From contig JAHRYN010000007.1 in NCBI GenBank assembly GCA_020621405.1, forward strand, positions 118,506-182,505: a stretch of DNA of 64,000 nucleotides. Direction: 5' to 3'. Below the pieces are notes generated by a model. It was given only the letters and a program-made list of their open reading frames with translations, was not told the origin of the DNA and did no database searches. Below are positions 7,909 through 18,114 of the stretch, in pieces. Every line of letters begins with the position of its first letter. The first letter of the stretch is position 1. Source of the stretch: Betaproteobacteria bacterium. GTDB taxonomy: Bacteria; Pseudomonadota; Gammaproteobacteria; Burkholderiales; Rhodocyclaceae. Both the position numbers and the translations under genes were made by a program.

Positions 7909-8695
7909 CGCCGGAGCCGTTTTCCGGCACGGGATCGGGTTCTGCCGCCGGCGACTGCGCGAACACCTGCTGGAAACTCACATACAGGCTGGCCGCCAGC
8001 GTCGGCACCAGCACGAACAGCAGCAGCATGCGCAGACCGATGCGCAGCACGCTGCCCAGACCGCCACCGTCGCCGATGGACTGCACGACGAGCAGCGGCA
8101 ACGCGACGCCCAGCATTGCCCCGCCGGCGAAATAGACGATGAAGGCACCGCTGTTGCGCAACACCGCCACCGAACCGAAGAACAGCGATTTTCCGAGCGG
8201 CAGGTTCTGCGTGGCGATCAGATAGGGCGGAAACCACATGATCAGGATCAGCGGCAGCACCATCGGCAGCAGCTGCAGCAGGGTACGCGTGAACTGCTCC
8301 TCGTCGGCATCCGGCGCCGGCAGCTCGGGCGCCGGGAACAGCAGGGTATGGATCAGCACCACGACCAGCGAACCGGCCAGATGGACGCAACCCAGCTTCA
8401 CCAGCGTACGGGTATTGCTGGCCAGGCCGGTCTGCAGCGCCTCGGTCGACACGTCAAGCTTGCGATCGACGATGCGTGCGCCATTGAACACGATGACCGA
8501 CATGATCGGCAGGCAGAGCGCGACCAGCACCGGACCGATCAGCGGAATGATGTTGAGGAACACCATCAGCAGCAGATAGGTCATGGTCAGCGCCGTCATC
8601 AGCGGCGGATTGCGCCGGTACAGCGCGAAACCGCCGCTGATCCAGGACCAGCCGGCCCGTGCAGGCAGGACCCGGGCCTGCAGATTTACCGCCAC
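7901..8695 (-). CDS. BPSS1780-family membrane protein
   Basis: 264 residues with a GTG start overlapping the end of thrB by 10 bases. Several hydrophobic helices are visible, including about residues 30-70, 105-125, 140-165, 180-205 and 220-245. The pattern (W-Y-x-N-P-P near the N-terminus, six helices) matches the uncharacterised BPSS1780 family common in Burkholderiales and Rhodocyclales. A hydrophilic acidic tail ends the protein. No enzymatic motif is visible. A paralogue lies at 40448-41215. Confidence 0.8.
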   Translation of the reverse strand: MAVNLQARVLPARAGWSWISGGFALYRRNPPLMTALTMTYLLLMVFLNIIPLIGPVLVALCLPIMSVIVFNGARIVDRKLDVSTEALQTGLASNTRTLVKLGCVHLAGSLVVVLIHTLLFPAPELPAPDADEEQFTRTLLQLLPMVLPLILIMWFPPYLIATQNLPLGKSLFFGSVAVLRNSGAFIVYFAGGAMLGVALPLLVVQSIGDGGGLGSVLRIGLRMLLLFVLVPTLAASLYVSFQQVFAQSPAAEPDPVPENGSGDE

Positions 8696-9642
8696 GGCAG
8701 GGCGTCACCCGCGCGGACGCGCGCATTCAGGATGTCGCGGAAGCGCTTCGGGTCATGCGTATGCACCATCTCGCCGCCGCGCGGCATGTGGAAGTCGTAC
8801 AGCCGCGACAGCCAGAAGCGCAGTGCCGCACCGCGCAGCATCAGCGGCCAGGCACGCTGCTCGGCCGCTGACAGCGCGCGCTCGCCATGGTAGGCACCGA
8901 GCATCGCCTCTGCCTTTTCGGTCACCAGTTCGCCGGCATCGTCCGAACACCAGTCATTCAGCGTCACCGCCAGATCGAACAGCAGGTAGTCGTCGCCGGC
9001 GAAATAGAAGTCGATGATGCCGCCGACCCGCTCACCGTCCATCAGGCAGTTGTCGCGGAACAGGTCGGCATGCACCACACCCGACGGCAGCTCCGCACAG
9101 ACACCCTGCTCACGCGCTGCGCGCTGGAAGGCAATTTCGTTCTCCAGCAGGGCGCGCTCGCCGGCGTCGAGGAAATCCAGCAGCACCGGCGCGGTCTGCA
9201 GCCACCAGTCGTAGCCGCGCGGGTTGGCGAAGCGGCGGCCATAGCTCTGGCCGGCCACGTGCATCGCGGCCAGCATGCTGCCGATGGCCGCACAGTGCGC
9301 CGGCTGCGGCGCCATCTGCGACCGGCCAGCCAGCCGGGTCGCCAGCATCGCAGGCTTGCCGTTGATCATGCCCAGGTATTCGTTGTCGCGATCGGCGATC
9401 GGCGCCGGGCACGGAATGCCGTGGCGCGACAGGTGGGCCATCAGATGCACATAGAACGGCAGTTCGGCGCGCGTGAGCTTCTCGAACAGCGTCAGCACGT
9501 AGCGACCGTGCGAAGTGTCGACGAAGTAGTTCGTGTTTTCGATGCCGGCCGGAATCCCCTCCAGCGACAGCAGATGGCCGATGGAGTAATTCTTCAGCCA
9601 GTCGCGCAGCTGATCTGCGTTGACGGTGGTGAAGACAGACAC
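8686..9642 (-). CDS. thrB: homoserine kinase (APH-fold type)
   Basis: 318 residues. It phosphorylates homoserine for threonine synthesis. It belongs to the aminoglycoside-phosphotransferase-fold homoserine kinases, not the GHMP type of E. coli. The catalytic loop VVHADLFRDNCL (about 190-201) and the metal-binding GIIDFYFAGDD (about 209-219) are intact. The N-terminal YSIGHLLSLEGIPAGIENTN motif is typical. The next gene overlaps its stop by 10 bases. Confidence 0.94.
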   Translation of the reverse strand: MSVFTTVNADQLRDWLKNYSIGHLLSLEGIPAGIENTNYFVDTSHGRYVLTLFEKLTRAELPFYVHLMAHLSRHGIPCPAPIADRDNEYLGMINGKPAMLATRLAGRSQMAPQPAHCAAIGSMLAAMHVAGQSYGRRFANPRGYDWWLQTAPVLLDFLDAGERALLENEIAFQRAAREQGVCAELPSGVVHADLFRDNCLMDGERVGGIIDFYFAGDDYLLFDLAVTLNDWCSDDAGELVTEKAEAMLGAYHGERALSAAEQRAWPLMLRGAALRFWLSRLYDFHMPRGGEMVHTHDPKRFRDILNARVRAGDALPWR

Positions 9643-9697
9643 GTATCAGGGTCGGAAGTAGGGCGCGCGCCGACGGCGCACGCGGGTTGCACGCAGG

Positions 9698-10060
9698 TTA
9701 GTCGAACGTGAAGATCACCCATTTCGGGACGCGCAGGCCGGAATCCATGTCGTCGTAGCGGGTCATGGCACCGGAGCCGTTCTCGTCCATCAGGTAGTAG
9801 GGCTTGCCGTGCGGCGGCGTGACCTTGACCATGTACAGCTTGCCGTTGACACGGTATTCCTCGACCTTGTCGTCGCCGCGCTGGATGATCGTGACCTGCG
9901 GTTCGGTCGATACGTCGCTGCCGTCCAGCGGTGCCGGCGGCGGCGGGGGTTCCGGAATGGGCTGCAGATCGGCCGGCCGGTTGGCCTGGGCCAGCGCAGC
10001 CGGCGGCAGGCCGGCGGCAAGCAGGCCGGTCAGGGCGATCGAAATCAGGAGCGTACGCAT
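9698..10060 (-). CDS. periplasmic DUF2782 protein
   Basis: 120 residues from the ATG at 10060, preceded by AGGATTTGCC as ribosome-binding site. A signal peptide (about 1-24, ending AALAQA) is followed by a Pro-rich spacer and a DUF2782 domain (about 52-120), with EYRVNGKLYMVKVTP and PYYLMDENGSG. The role is unknown; the family commonly sits between thrB and polA in betaproteobacteria, as here. In-frame codons upstream of 10060 do not encode a signal peptide. Confidence 0.85.
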   Translation of the reverse strand: MRTLLISIALTGLLAAGLPPAALAQANRPADLQPIPEPPPPPAPLDGSDVSTEPQVTIIQRGDDKVEEYRVNGKLYMVKVTPPHGKPYYLMDENGSGAMTRYDDMDSGLRVPKWVIFTFD

Positions 10061-10122
10061 GGCAAATCCTCGCAATTGCGGCAGTTTATCAGAGCCCATG
10101 CGGTGCCAAGGACGGTCTGGCG

Positions 10123-10851
10123 TCACAGATTGAGCATGGCTTCATGTTCTTCTGGCAGCGGCATGAAGCTGCGGTTCTCGTAGTGACGGAAGATCGCATC
10201 GACCACCTGCGCCGGATCGTCCAGTACCTGCACCAGATCCATGTCCGCGGCCGAAATCATGCCTTCATTCACCAGAGTGTTGCGGAACCAGTCGACCAGC
10301 CCGCCCCAGAACGGCGAATGCACGAGGATGATCGGAATGCTGCGGCTCTTGTGAGTCTGGATCAGGGTCAGCGCTTCCATCAGTTCGTCGACGGTGCCGA
10401 ATCCGCCCGGCATCACCACGTAGGCCGCGGCGAAGCGCACGAACATGTACTTGCGGGCGAAGAAGTGCTCGAAGGAGTGCGAAATGTCCTGATAGACATT
10501 GGCGTGCTGCTCCATCGGCAACTGGATGTTGAGTCCGACACTGAGCGACTTGCCGTCGAAGGCGCCCTTGTTGGCTGCCTCCATGATGCCGGGCCCGCCG
10601 CCGGAAATGACCGAAAACCCGGCATCGGAGAGCAGGCGGGCGATGCGCTCGGTCAGTTCGTAGTAGGGGTGTTCGCGCGGCGTGCGGGCGCTGCCGAAGA
10701 TGCTGACCGCCGGCCGGATGGCCTGCAGCCGCTCGGTCGCCTCGACGAATTCGGCCATGATGCCGAAAACGCGCCATGCCTCGCGCGCGCTGCTGGCGCG
10801 CGCCGCGTCGCCCGGGTCGATCATGCGGGGAAGTTTGTCTTTGGCGCTCAT
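10123..10851 (-). CDS. LOG-family protein (TIGR00730 type nucleotide 5'-monophosphate phosphoribohydrolase)
   Basis: 242 residues from the ATG at 10851. The Rossmann-like LOG domain has SGGGPGIMEAAN and the active-site motif PGGFGTVDE. LOG proteins cleave AMP or cytokinin monophosphates to ribose 5-phosphate and base; they are often misnamed lysine decarboxylases. The start at 10851 leaves a 55-base gap to divergent polA; longer in-frame versions would overlap polA. The physiological substrate here is unknown. Confidence 0.88.
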   Translation of the reverse strand: MSAKDKLPRMIDPGDAARASSAREAWRVFGIMAEFVEATERLQAIRPAVSIFGSARTPREHPYYELTERIARLLSDAGFSVISGGGPGIMEAANKGAFDGKSLSVGLNIQLPMEQHANVYQDISHSFEHFFARKYMFVRFAAAYVVMPGGFGTVDELMEALTLIQTHKSRSIPIILVHSPFWGGLVDWFRNTLVNEGMISAADMDLVQVLDDPAQVVDAIFRHYENRSFMPLPEEHEAMLNL

Positions 10852-10906
10852 CTGATTGTTCGTTGTCGGGTTGATAATCGCGGGCTGACTGAATACGGAT
10901 CCCGCC

Positions 10907-13630
10907 ATGCCCACGCTGCTGCTCGTCGATGGTTCGTCCTACCTGTACCGCGCCTTCCATGCCATGCCCGACCTGCGCAATGCGCAGGGCGAACCGACCG
11001 GCGCACTGCGCGGTGTCATCAACATGCTAAGGCGGCTGGCAGCCGACTACAAGGCGGACTACCGGGCCTGCGTGTTCGATGCCAAGGGTCCGACCTTCCG
11101 CGACGCATGGTACCCGGACTACAAGGGACACCGCCCGCCGATGCCGGAAGACCTCGCAGCGCAGATCGCGCCCATCCACGATGTCGTGCGCGCGCTGGGC
11201 TGGCCGCTGCTGATGCTCGACGGCGTCGAGGCCGACGACGTGATCGGCACGCTGGCGCAGCACGCGACCGAACGCGGCATCGACTGCGTCATCTCGACCG
11301 GCGACAAGGATCTGGCGCAGCTGGTCAACAAGCACGTCACGCTGGTCAACACGATGAGCGAGGAAAAGCTCGACGAAGCCGGCGTGCTGGCCAAGTTCGG
11401 CGTCACGCCGGCCGGCATCGTCGACTACCTCGCGCTGATCGGTGACAGCGTGGACAACGTGCCCGGCGTCGACAAATGCGGCCCGAAGACCGCGGTGAAG
11501 TGGCTGCAGCAGTACGGCACGCTCGACGCAATCGTCGCGCATGCGGACGAAATCGGCGGCAAGGTCGGCGAAAACCTGCGCGCGCACCTCGATTTCCTGC
11601 CACTGGCGCGCCGGTTGCTGACGGTGAAGTGCGACGTCGAACTGCCGCAGCCGCTCGAAGCACTGAGCTCCGACGGCGAAAACGCCGAGGCGCTGCGCCC
11701 GCTGTACGAACGCTACGGCTTCCGCGGCCTGCTCGAGGAGCTGGCCAAGGGCGGAAAGAAGCCCGTCACGGCACCGCCGCCCGCGGCCGATGCCGCCCCC
11801 TCGACCGATCCGGAAGGCAGCCACCGCACGCACTACGAAACCCTCCTCGACCTGCCGGCCTTCGACCGCTGGCTGATGCTGCTGATGGGCGCACCGGTGG
11901 TGTCACTGGACACCGAAACCACCAGTCTGGAGCCGATGGAGGCGCAGCTGGTCGGCATGAGCTTCGCGCTCGAACCGGGTGTGGCCGCTTACCTGCCGCT
12001 GGCGCACAGCTACCCGGACGCACCGGCGCAGCTGCCGCGCGACGAGATTCTGGAGCGGCTGCGTCCGTGGCTCGAATCGTCGGCGCACGGCAAGCTCGGC
12101 CAGAACCTGAAATACGACCGCCATGTGTTCGCCAACCACGGCATCCGGCTGGCTGGCGTGGTCGACGACACGTTGCTGCAATCCTATGTGCTCGACGCCG
12201 ACCGCAGCCACAACCTCGACGCACTGGTCACGCGCCATCTCGGGCTGAAGGTGATCAGCTACGACGAAGTGACCGGCAAGGGCGCCTCGCGCATCGGTTT
12301 CGACCAGGTCGCGGTGGACCGCGCGACCGACTATGCGGCCGAGGATGCCGACGTCACGCTGCGCGTGCATCAGGTGCTGGCGCCGCGTCTGGCGGCCGAA
12401 CCGAAGCTGCAGTCGGTGTATCGCGACATCGAACTGCCGGTGGCGGAAATACTGTTCGACATGGAGCGCACCGGCGTGCTGCTCGACAGCCACTCGCTGG
12501 CGCTGCAGAGCAACGAGCTGGGCCAGAAGATGCTCGATCTGGAAACGCGCGCGCACGCCGCCGCCAAGCAGCCGTTCAACATCAATTCGCCGAAGCAGCT
12601 GGCGGAAATACTGTTCGAGCGCGAAAAGCTGCCGGTACTGAAGAAGACGCCGGGCGGCACACCGTCGACCGACGAGGAGGTGCTGTCGCAGCTGGCGCTC
12701 GACTACCCGCTGCCGGCGCTGATCCTCGAATACCGTGGCCTGGCCAAGCTCAAGGGCACCTACACCGACAAGTTGCCGCGCATGGTGCGTGCCGACACCG
12801 GCCGCGTTCATACGAGCTTCAGCCAGGCGGTCGCGGTGACCGGGCGGCTGTCGTCGTCCGATCCCAACCTGCAGAACATTCCGGTGCGCACGGCTGAAGG
12901 CCGGCGCATCCGCTCCGCCTTCATCGCGCCGCCGGGCCACTCGCTGATCAGCGCCGACTACTCGCAGATCGAACTGCGCATCATGGCCCACCTGTCGCAG
13001 GACGAACGCCTGCTGCAGGCCTTCGCCGCCGGCGAGGACGTACACCGCGCCACCGCGTCGGAAGTGTTCGGCGTACCGCCGGCCGAGGTCAGCAGCGAAC
13101 AGCGCCGCTACGCCAAGGTGATCAATTTCGGCCTGATCTACGGCATGAGCGCGCACGGTCTGGCGAAGAACCTGGACATCGAGCGCGCCGCAGCGCAGAG
13201 CTGGATCGACCGCTACTTCGCCCGCTACCCCGGTGTCGCCCGCTACATGGACGAGACGCGCGCACTCGCGCGCGAGCAGGGCTATGTCGAAACCGCATTC
13301 GGCCGCCGGCTGCAGCTGCCGGAAATCCGCGCCAGTCAGGCGACCCGCCGGCAGGGTGCCGAGCGCGCCGCGATCAATGCGCCAATGCAGGGCACGGCGG
13401 CCGACCTGATCAAGCTGGCGATGATCGCGGTCGCCGGCTGGCTGAAGACCGAGCGGCTCGGCACGCGGCTCATCCTGCAGGTACACGACGAACTGGTACT
13501 CGAAGTGCCGGACGCCGAAATCGAACTGGTGCGCGAGCGGGTGCCGGCGCTGATGGAAGGCGTGGCGCAACTGTCGGTGCCGCTGAAAGTCGATGCCGGC
13601 GTCGGGCGCAACTGGGACGAAGCGCACTGA
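10907..13630 (+). CDS. polA: DNA polymerase I
   Basis: 907 residues. PolA fills gaps and removes RNA primers. Three domains are visible: 5'-3' exonuclease (about 1-290, with VDGSSYLYRAFHA and DGVEADDVIGTLA), 3'-5' proofreading exonuclease (about 315-500, with intact SLDTETTSLEP and AAEDADVTLRV), and polymerase (about 520-907, motif A SADYSQIELRIMAH, O-helix region RRYAKVINFGLIYG, motif C VHDELVLEVP). All key acidic residues are present, so both exonucleases should be active. It is divergently transcribed from the LOG gene. Confidence 0.98.
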   Translation: MPTLLLVDGSSYLYRAFHAMPDLRNAQGEPTGALRGVINMLRRLAADYKADYRACVFDAKGPTFRDAWYPDYKGHRPPMPEDLAAQIAPIHDVVRALGWPLLMLDGVEADDVIGTLAQHATERGIDCVISTGDKDLAQLVNKHVTLVNTMSEEKLDEAGVLAKFGVTPAGIVDYLALIGDSVDNVPGVDKCGPKTAVKWLQQYGTLDAIVAHADEIGGKVGENLRAHLDFLPLARRLLTVKCDVELPQPLEALSSDGENAEALRPLYERYGFRGLLEELAKGGKKPVTAPPPAADAAPSTDPEGSHRTHYETLLDLPAFDRWLMLLMGAPVVSLDTETTSLEPMEAQLVGMSFALEPGVAAYLPLAHSYPDAPAQLPRDEILERLRPWLESSAHGKLGQNLKYDRHVFANHGIRLAGVVDDTLLQSYVLDADRSHNLDALVTRHLGLKVISYDEVTGKGASRIGFDQVAVDRATDYAAEDADVTLRVHQVLAPRLAAEPKLQSVYRDIELPVAEILFDMERTGVLLDSHSLALQSNELGQKMLDLETRAHAAAKQPFNINSPKQLAEILFEREKLPVLKKTPGGTPSTDEEVLSQLALDYPLPALILEYRGLAKLKGTYTDKLPRMVRADTGRVHTSFSQAVAVTGRLSSSDPNLQNIPVRTAEGRRIRSAFIAPPGHSLISADYSQIELRIMAHLSQDERLLQAFAAGEDVHRATASEVFGVPPAEVSSEQRRYAKVINFGLIYGMSAHGLAKNLDIERAAAQSWIDRYFARYPGVARYMDETRALAREQGYVETAFGRRLQLPEIRASQATRRQGAERAAINAPMQGTAADLIKLAMIAVAGWLKTERLGTRLILQVHDELVLEVPDAEIELVRERVPALMEGVAQLSVPLKVDAGVGRNWDEAH

Positions 13631-13677
13631 GCGGCCGTTGCTGGGAGGTACGGCACGGCATCTGCGCCGCCGGCAAA

Positions 13678-13697
13678 CGGGCACCGGGCCGTGCCCG
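13678..13697. repeat. inverted repeat downstream of polA
   Basis: CGGGCAC and GTGCCCG flank a 6-base loop 48 bases after the polA stop. There is no T-run, so it is at most a weak or factor-assisted terminator. Confidence 0.35.
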
Positions 13698-13755
13698 GAC
13701 CACCGCAACAGCGGGAATGGATCACTGCCGCCTACTCGTTGTTACACGTAGGCGA

Positions 13756-13783
13756 TTGAAAAAACGAACTTTTACGGCACAAT
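13756..13783 (+). promoter_or_regulatory. possible sigma-70 promoter for the acyltransferase gene
   Basis: TTGAAA (13756-13761) and CACAAT (13778-13783) are separated by 16 bases, in an unusually AT-rich patch, 18 bases upstream of the proposed TTG start. Confidence 0.4.
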
Positions 13784-13801
13784 GCGCGTCCTTGAGACGT
13801 C

Positions 13802-14965
13802 TTGACCCGTAGGTCCGTGCAGACATCCGCAACAACACTCCCAGGCGCAGCAGCCGATGCCACCGGCGCATTGTCGTCGCGCATCCCGTTTTTCGATGCG
13901 CTGAAGGCGATCGCCTCGCAGCTCATCGTGCTGCATCACCTGATCGCCTATGGACCGATGTCCGAGGTGGCGCGCCGCCATCTTCCGGGACTGGTCGACT
14001 GGCTGTACTACGACGCGCGGATGTCGGTGCAGGTGTTCTTCGTGCTCGGCGGCTTCCTGGCCGCCCGCGCGCTGGCGCCGGACCTGCTGCCGCGCATGCG
14101 GTCGCCGGCCGGTGCGATCTGGAAGCGCTTCGGCCGCCTCGCACTGCCCTGTTTTGCTGCGGTACTGATCAGCGTCGCCTGCGCGGCCGTCGCGCGCACG
14201 CTGATCGACGACCCCTCTCTGCCTGCCCCGCCGACGCTGACCCAGCTGCTCGCCCACGCGCTGCTGCTGCACGACGTGCTCGGCTACGACGCGCTGTCAG
14301 CCGGCGTCTGGTATGTGGCGATCGATCTGCAGCTGTTCGCACTGATGGCCGTGCTGCTGTGGTCCGCCCGCCTCGCACCGGCACGACTGCGTACGGTGGC
14401 CGTACTGGCGCTGATCACGACCGCCGCGGTGGTTTCGCTGTACGTGATCAACCGCGACACGTCGTGGGACATCTATGCCCCCTACTTCTTCGGCGTATAC
14501 GTGCTGGGCGCCGCCGCCTTCTGGGTGTCCGCACCCGGACGCTCACCGCTCTGGCTGGTGCTGATCGCCGCCATCGTTGCCGGCGCGCTGGCCATCGACT
14601 TCCGCGAACGCGTGGCATTCGCCGCGCTGATCGCCCTGACCATCTGCATCGTGCGTTACAGCGGCCTGATCAACCGGTGGCCGGAAAGCCGCGTGCTGGC
14701 CTTTCTCGGCCGCATTTCATTCTCTGTCTTCCTGATCCACTACCCGGTGTCGATGCTGATGAATGCGGCCGTACAGCCGCTGTTCGGCGACCACCCGGTC
14801 GCCAACATCGGCGGGCTGGTCGTCACCTGGATGCTCAGCGTGGCAGCCGGCGCGGTGTTCTACCGTTACGTAGAGAGCCGTATCGGCGCAGCACCGCGCA
14901 GCCGCGGCATGTCGAAGCGCGCTCAGGCCAGTCGCGACGACGACCGGATCATCGCGACGTCCTGA
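13802..14965 (+). CDS. acyltransferase-3 family membrane protein
   Basis: 387 residues, taking the TTG at 13802 as start; GTG at 13817 is an alternative. The protein has about ten hydrophobic helices and the acyltransferase-3 pattern: FFDALKAIASQLIVLHHL near the N-terminus (catalytic His in the position used by OafA/NodX-like enzymes), SVQVFFVLGGFL, and FSVFLIHYPV near the C-terminus. Such enzymes move acetyl or other acyl groups onto polysaccharide or lipid at the inner membrane. No glycan cluster is adjacent, so the acceptor is unknown. It converges on the histidine kinase gene. Confidence 0.85.
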   Translation: MTRRSVQTSATTLPGAAADATGALSSRIPFFDALKAIASQLIVLHHLIAYGPMSEVARRHLPGLVDWLYYDARMSVQVFFVLGGFLAARALAPDLLPRMRSPAGAIWKRFGRLALPCFAAVLISVACAAVARTLIDDPSLPAPPTLTQLLAHALLLHDVLGYDALSAGVWYVAIDLQLFALMAVLLWSARLAPARLRTVAVLALITTAAVVSLYVINRDTSWDIYAPYFFGVYVLGAAAFWVSAPGRSPLWLVLIAAIVAGALAIDFRERVAFAALIALTICIVRYSGLINRWPESRVLAFLGRISFSVFLIHYPVSMLMNAAVQPLFGDHPVANIGGLVVTWMLSVAAGAVFYRYVESRIGAAPRSRGMSKRAQASRDDDRIIATS

Positions 14966-14989
14966 CACCGGCCGCTCAGGCACCCGCCA

Positions 14990-17293
14990 TCAGCGGGCTT
15001 CGGACAAGGGCAGATGCTGCCTGAGCACGCGCAGCAGCTGTTCGGTGTGGAAGGGTTTGGAGATGAAGTCGTTCATGCCTGCCTCGCGGCAGCGGCGGCG
15101 ATCGTCGTCCATCGCATTGGCGGTGATGGCGACGATCGAAATCTGCTGCCAGTGCGGCGCCGGCAGGGCGCGGATGCACCGGGCGGCATCCAGACCGTCC
15201 ATCACCGGCATCTGCATATCCATCAGGATGAGATCGTAAGGACGCGCCTGACAGGCCGCCACGGCCTGCTGCCCGTCGGATACCAGCGTCACCTTCACGC
15301 CATGCTTCGCCAGCAGGCTTCGCAGCAGGACCTGATTGACCGCCGTGTCCTCCGCCACCAGCACTTCGGCGTCGAACATTTCGGCACAGGTCTCCGGCAG
15401 TCGCCGGGCTGATACCACCGGATGCCGCTCTTCGCCAGCTGCAGCGCGCAGCGGCAGTTCGACGCGGAAGCGGCTGCCCTCGCCCGGCACACTGTGCAGG
15501 CTGATCCGGCCACCCATCAGTTCGACCAGACGCGCCACGATGGCCAGTCCGAGTCCGGTGCCGCCGTAGGTCCGGGTGGTCGACGAATCCGCCTGCGAGA
15601 ATGGTGCGAACACGCGGTCCTGCTTGTCCGGTGCGATGCCTATGCCGGTGTCGGTCACGACGAATGCGATGCGCGGACTGACGCCGCCGGCATCAAGCGG
15701 CTCGACGGTCAGCGACACGCCGCCGCCGCGGGTGAATTTCACTGCATTCGACAGCAGGTTGGACACGATCTGGCGCAAGCGCACCGGATCGCCGACGACA
15801 CGTTCCGGCAATCCCGGCTTCATTCGCCGCTCCAGCGAAATGCCCTTCTTCCTGGCCTGGGCCGCGAACATCGCCAGCGAGTCGTCCATCAGCTGGCCGA
15901 GGTCGAAGTCGACCGATTCGACTTCCATGTGTCCGGCCGCGACCTTCGAATAGTCGAGGATGTCGTTCAGGATCACCATCAGGCTGTCGGCCGAGGATTT
16001 GACCCAGTTCAGGTATTCGCGCTGCTCGTCGTCCAGCGCTCCGCCCAGCGCCATGTCGGTCATGCCGATGATGCCGTTCATCGGCGTACGGATTTCATGG
16101 CTCATGGTGGCAAGGAAGGCCGCCGTGGCCCGGCTGGCCGCTTCCGCCGCCTCCTTGGCGCTGCGCAGTTCATCCGCCACTTCACGTGCGCGCGTGATGT
16201 CCTCGCTCAACCACAGGCGGCCGATTTCACAGGCCGATTCATCGCGCACCGCAAAGCTGCGCTGCGTGACGGTACGCCGGTCGGCCAGCACGATTTCGCG
16301 GCTGGCCTGGTCGGCGCCGAACACCGGCAGGACGTCGGCTGCCGGCAGTCGCGCATGACACAGTCGCTCGATCGCCGGCAGGTCGGAACCCGCCAACGTA
16401 CCGCCGTCAGCCAGCCCCCATATCCGCGCCAGCTCGGCATTGGCGAACAGCACGCGACCGCTGCCGTCAGCCAGCAGCACGCCCAGATCCATCGCCTCGA
16501 GCAGCGCCATCAGCCGGCTGTTCGCTTCAGCCGCCGCGCGAACCTGTGCCTGCTCCTTGGTATGCAGCGCCTCCAGTTCCCCGATGCGATCACGGATGGC
16601 GCGCGACATGGCATTGAAAGCCCGACCGAGCCGACCAACCTCGTCATCACCTTCGGCCACCGGTTCGAACGTCAGCGTGCCGTGTGCGACCGCATTGGTC
16701 GCCTTGGTAAGCGTCACCAGCTTGCGCGTCAGCCACAGCCCGAGCGCCGTGAGCAAGGCCACCGACAGCAGCAATTCGCCCGACGCAATCGCGGCGCCCT
16801 GCACCAGCAACTCGCGGTTGGCGACCGCCATGTGCGACATGTCCAGCCCGTAGCGCAGCAGTCCCAGTTCCTGTCCGGCCAGCACGATGGGGGTCGACAC
16901 GTCGTAGCGCGGCGGATCGTCCTCGTTGTCCAGATCGAAGCGCTCGTCGATCGGCGGCGGCGGCTGATCCCGCTTCCAGCCGCTGATGGCGACGACCTTC
17001 CCGCGGCTGTCATTCAGGATGAGATAGACGATGCCATGGCTGGAGCGGCTTTCGTCGAGCACCGCCTGCAGCGTCGCGTAGTCGCGCTGCGCCATCGGCG
17101 CAACAAGTGCGGCGTTGAGCACGGGCGCGATCTGCCGCACATGCAGCTCGGTCTGGTCGATCAGGTTTTCGCGTTGCAGGCGCAGGCTGTTGCTCACCAG
17201 CAGCGTCAGCATGACCGCCTCGACCAGCAGCGCGGCCAGCAGCAGCCGCCCGCGTATCGAGCGCGTCAGCGTGCGCCACGAGGACCGTATCAC
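14990..17293 (-). CDS. hybrid sensor histidine kinase/response regulator
   Basis: 767 residues from the GTG at 17291-17293, which overlaps the upstream gene's stop as GTGA; an in-frame ATG further upstream would run deep into that gene. Order of parts: transmembrane helix (about 17-37), periplasmic sensor region, second helix (about 165-187), HAMP, PAS-like region (about 255-370), HisKA with [15 protein letters not shown] (phospho-accepting His), HATPase with [15 protein letters not shown] and GGTGLGLAI, then a receiver domain with [13 protein letters not shown]. No DNA-binding domain is present. It is translationally coupled to a PhnD-like binding protein, so I infer that this protein presents the ligand to the kinase's periplasmic region. 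Confidence 0.92.
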   Translation of the reverse strand: MIRSSWRTLTRSIRGRLLLAALLVEAVMLTLLVSNSLRLQRENLIDQTELHVRQIAPVLNAALVAPMAQRDYATLQAVLDESRSSHGIVYLILNDSRGKVVAISGWKRDQPPPPIDERFDLDNEDDPPRYDVSTPIVLAGQELGLLRYGLDMSHMAVANRELLVQGAAIASGELLLSVALLTALGLWLTRKLVTLTKATNAVAHGTLTFEPVAEGDDEVGRLGRAFNAMSRAIRDRIGELEALHTKEQAQVRAAAEANSRLMALLEAMDLGVLLADGSGRVLFANAELARIWGLADGGTLAGSDLPAIERLCHARLPAADVLPVFGADQASREIVLADRRTVTQRSFAVRDESACEIGRLWLSEDITRAREVADELRSAKEAAEAASRATAAFLATMSHEIRTPMNGIIGMTDMALGGALDDEQREYLNWVKSSADSLMVILNDILDYSKVAAGHMEVESVDFDLGQLMDDSLAMFAAQARKKGISLERRMKPGLPERVVGDPVRLRQIVSNLLSNAVKFTRGGGVSLTVEPLDAGGVSPRIAFVVTDTGIGIAPDKQDRVFAPFSQADSSTTRTYGGTGLGLAIVARLVELMGGRISLHSVPGEGSRFRVELPLRAAAGEERHPVVSARRLPETCAEMFDAEVLVAEDTAVNQVLLRSLLAKHGVKVTLVSDGQQAVAACQARPYDLILMDMQMPVMDGLDAARCIRALPAPHWQQISIVAITANAMDDDRRRCREAGMNDFISKPFHTEQLLRVLRQHLPLSEAR

Positions 17294-18114
17294 TTCGTCG
17301 CCTTCTTCAGCTGCTGCCTGACTTCCGCTGCGTACGGCGCCATCACGTCGAGCTCGCCCTGAGCGAGCTTGCGATAACCATCGACCTTGTACTTGACGAA
17401 GTACTCCTTGCCGGCCGGCGACTCGGCAAATGACCACAGTGCGGCCTGTATCGCCGCAGCGCGACCCGATTCGGCACCGTTCAGCAGGTAAACCCGGCCG
17501 GCCAAGGCCGGGCTCTCGGCGAGAAAGCGCAGCTGCGACTGCACGTCCGGAGCGAGCACCTGGAAATTGGCCAGCGAGACGGTGCCCGCCAGCACATCGC
17601 CGTTCAGGATCAGCTGCGCCACGCTGTCAGCCGCACTGACGTAGCGCACGGCCACATCCGGCGCGCCGTTGTCGCGCATCCAGTGCAGGCCCCAGATCGT
17701 CACCAGCGACGACGGACCGAGACCGACCACCTGGGCGCCTGCAAGATCGCGTCCGGCGGCCACCTTGCCGTCACGGGCAACCACGATCACCGCACGGAAC
17801 GGCGCCTTGTAGGTCAGCAGCGGCACGTAAGCTGCATCCGTCTTCAGCAGCTGCGCCTGATGGCCGGTCGTGATTGCCAGGTCGTACTCCTGATCCAGCG
17901 CCCGACGGGCGTATTCGGTGAAGTCCGGGGCGGTGATGATCTGCACCGGCACGCCGAGGGCCTTTTCCAGATGCACGCGCAGCGGCTGGTACATCTCCAG
18001 GATGACGCGCGAACTGGTGTGCGGCGCGACACCGACGCGCAGCGGCTTGGGATCGGCCGCGGCGGGCAGACTCAGCAGGCAGAAAAGCAGGCACAGCAGG
18101 CGGACAGGATTCAT
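17290..18114 (-). CDS. PhnD/SsuA-like periplasmic substrate-binding protein
   Basis: 274 residues from the ATG at 18114. A signal peptide (about 1-20, ending PAAA) precedes a type II periplasmic-binding fold with LRVGVAPHTSSRVILEMYQPL at the N-terminus of the mature protein, typical of phosphate/phosphite/phosphonate-binding families. No ABC permease or ATPase is adjacent. Instead the gene overlaps a hybrid histidine kinase by 4 bases, so it is more likely a sensory ligand-binding partner than a transport component. The ligand cannot be read from the sequence. Confidence 0.85.
   Translation of the reverse strand: MNPVRLLCLLFCLLSLPAAADPKPLRVGVAPHTSSRVILEMYQPLRVHLEKALGVPVQIITAPDFTEYARRALDQEYDLAITTGHQAQLLKTDAAYVPLLTYKAPFRAVIVVARDGKVAAGRDLAGAQVVGLGPSSLVTIWGLHWMRDNGAPDVAVRYVSAADSVAQLILNGDVLAGTVSLANFQVLAPDVQSQLRFLAESPALAGRVYLLNGAESGRAAAIQAALWSFAESPAGKEYFVKYKVDGYRKLAQGELDVMAPYAAEVRQQLKKATK

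Noticed and set aside
11903..13708. 601-residue open frame antisense to polA
   Set aside because: No recognisable motifs; polA on the other strand is complete.
15422..17362. Long open frame (646 residues) antisense to the hybrid kinase
   Set aside because: Arg/Gln/His-rich shadow with no start signal; the opposite strand has full HisKA/HATPase/REC motifs.
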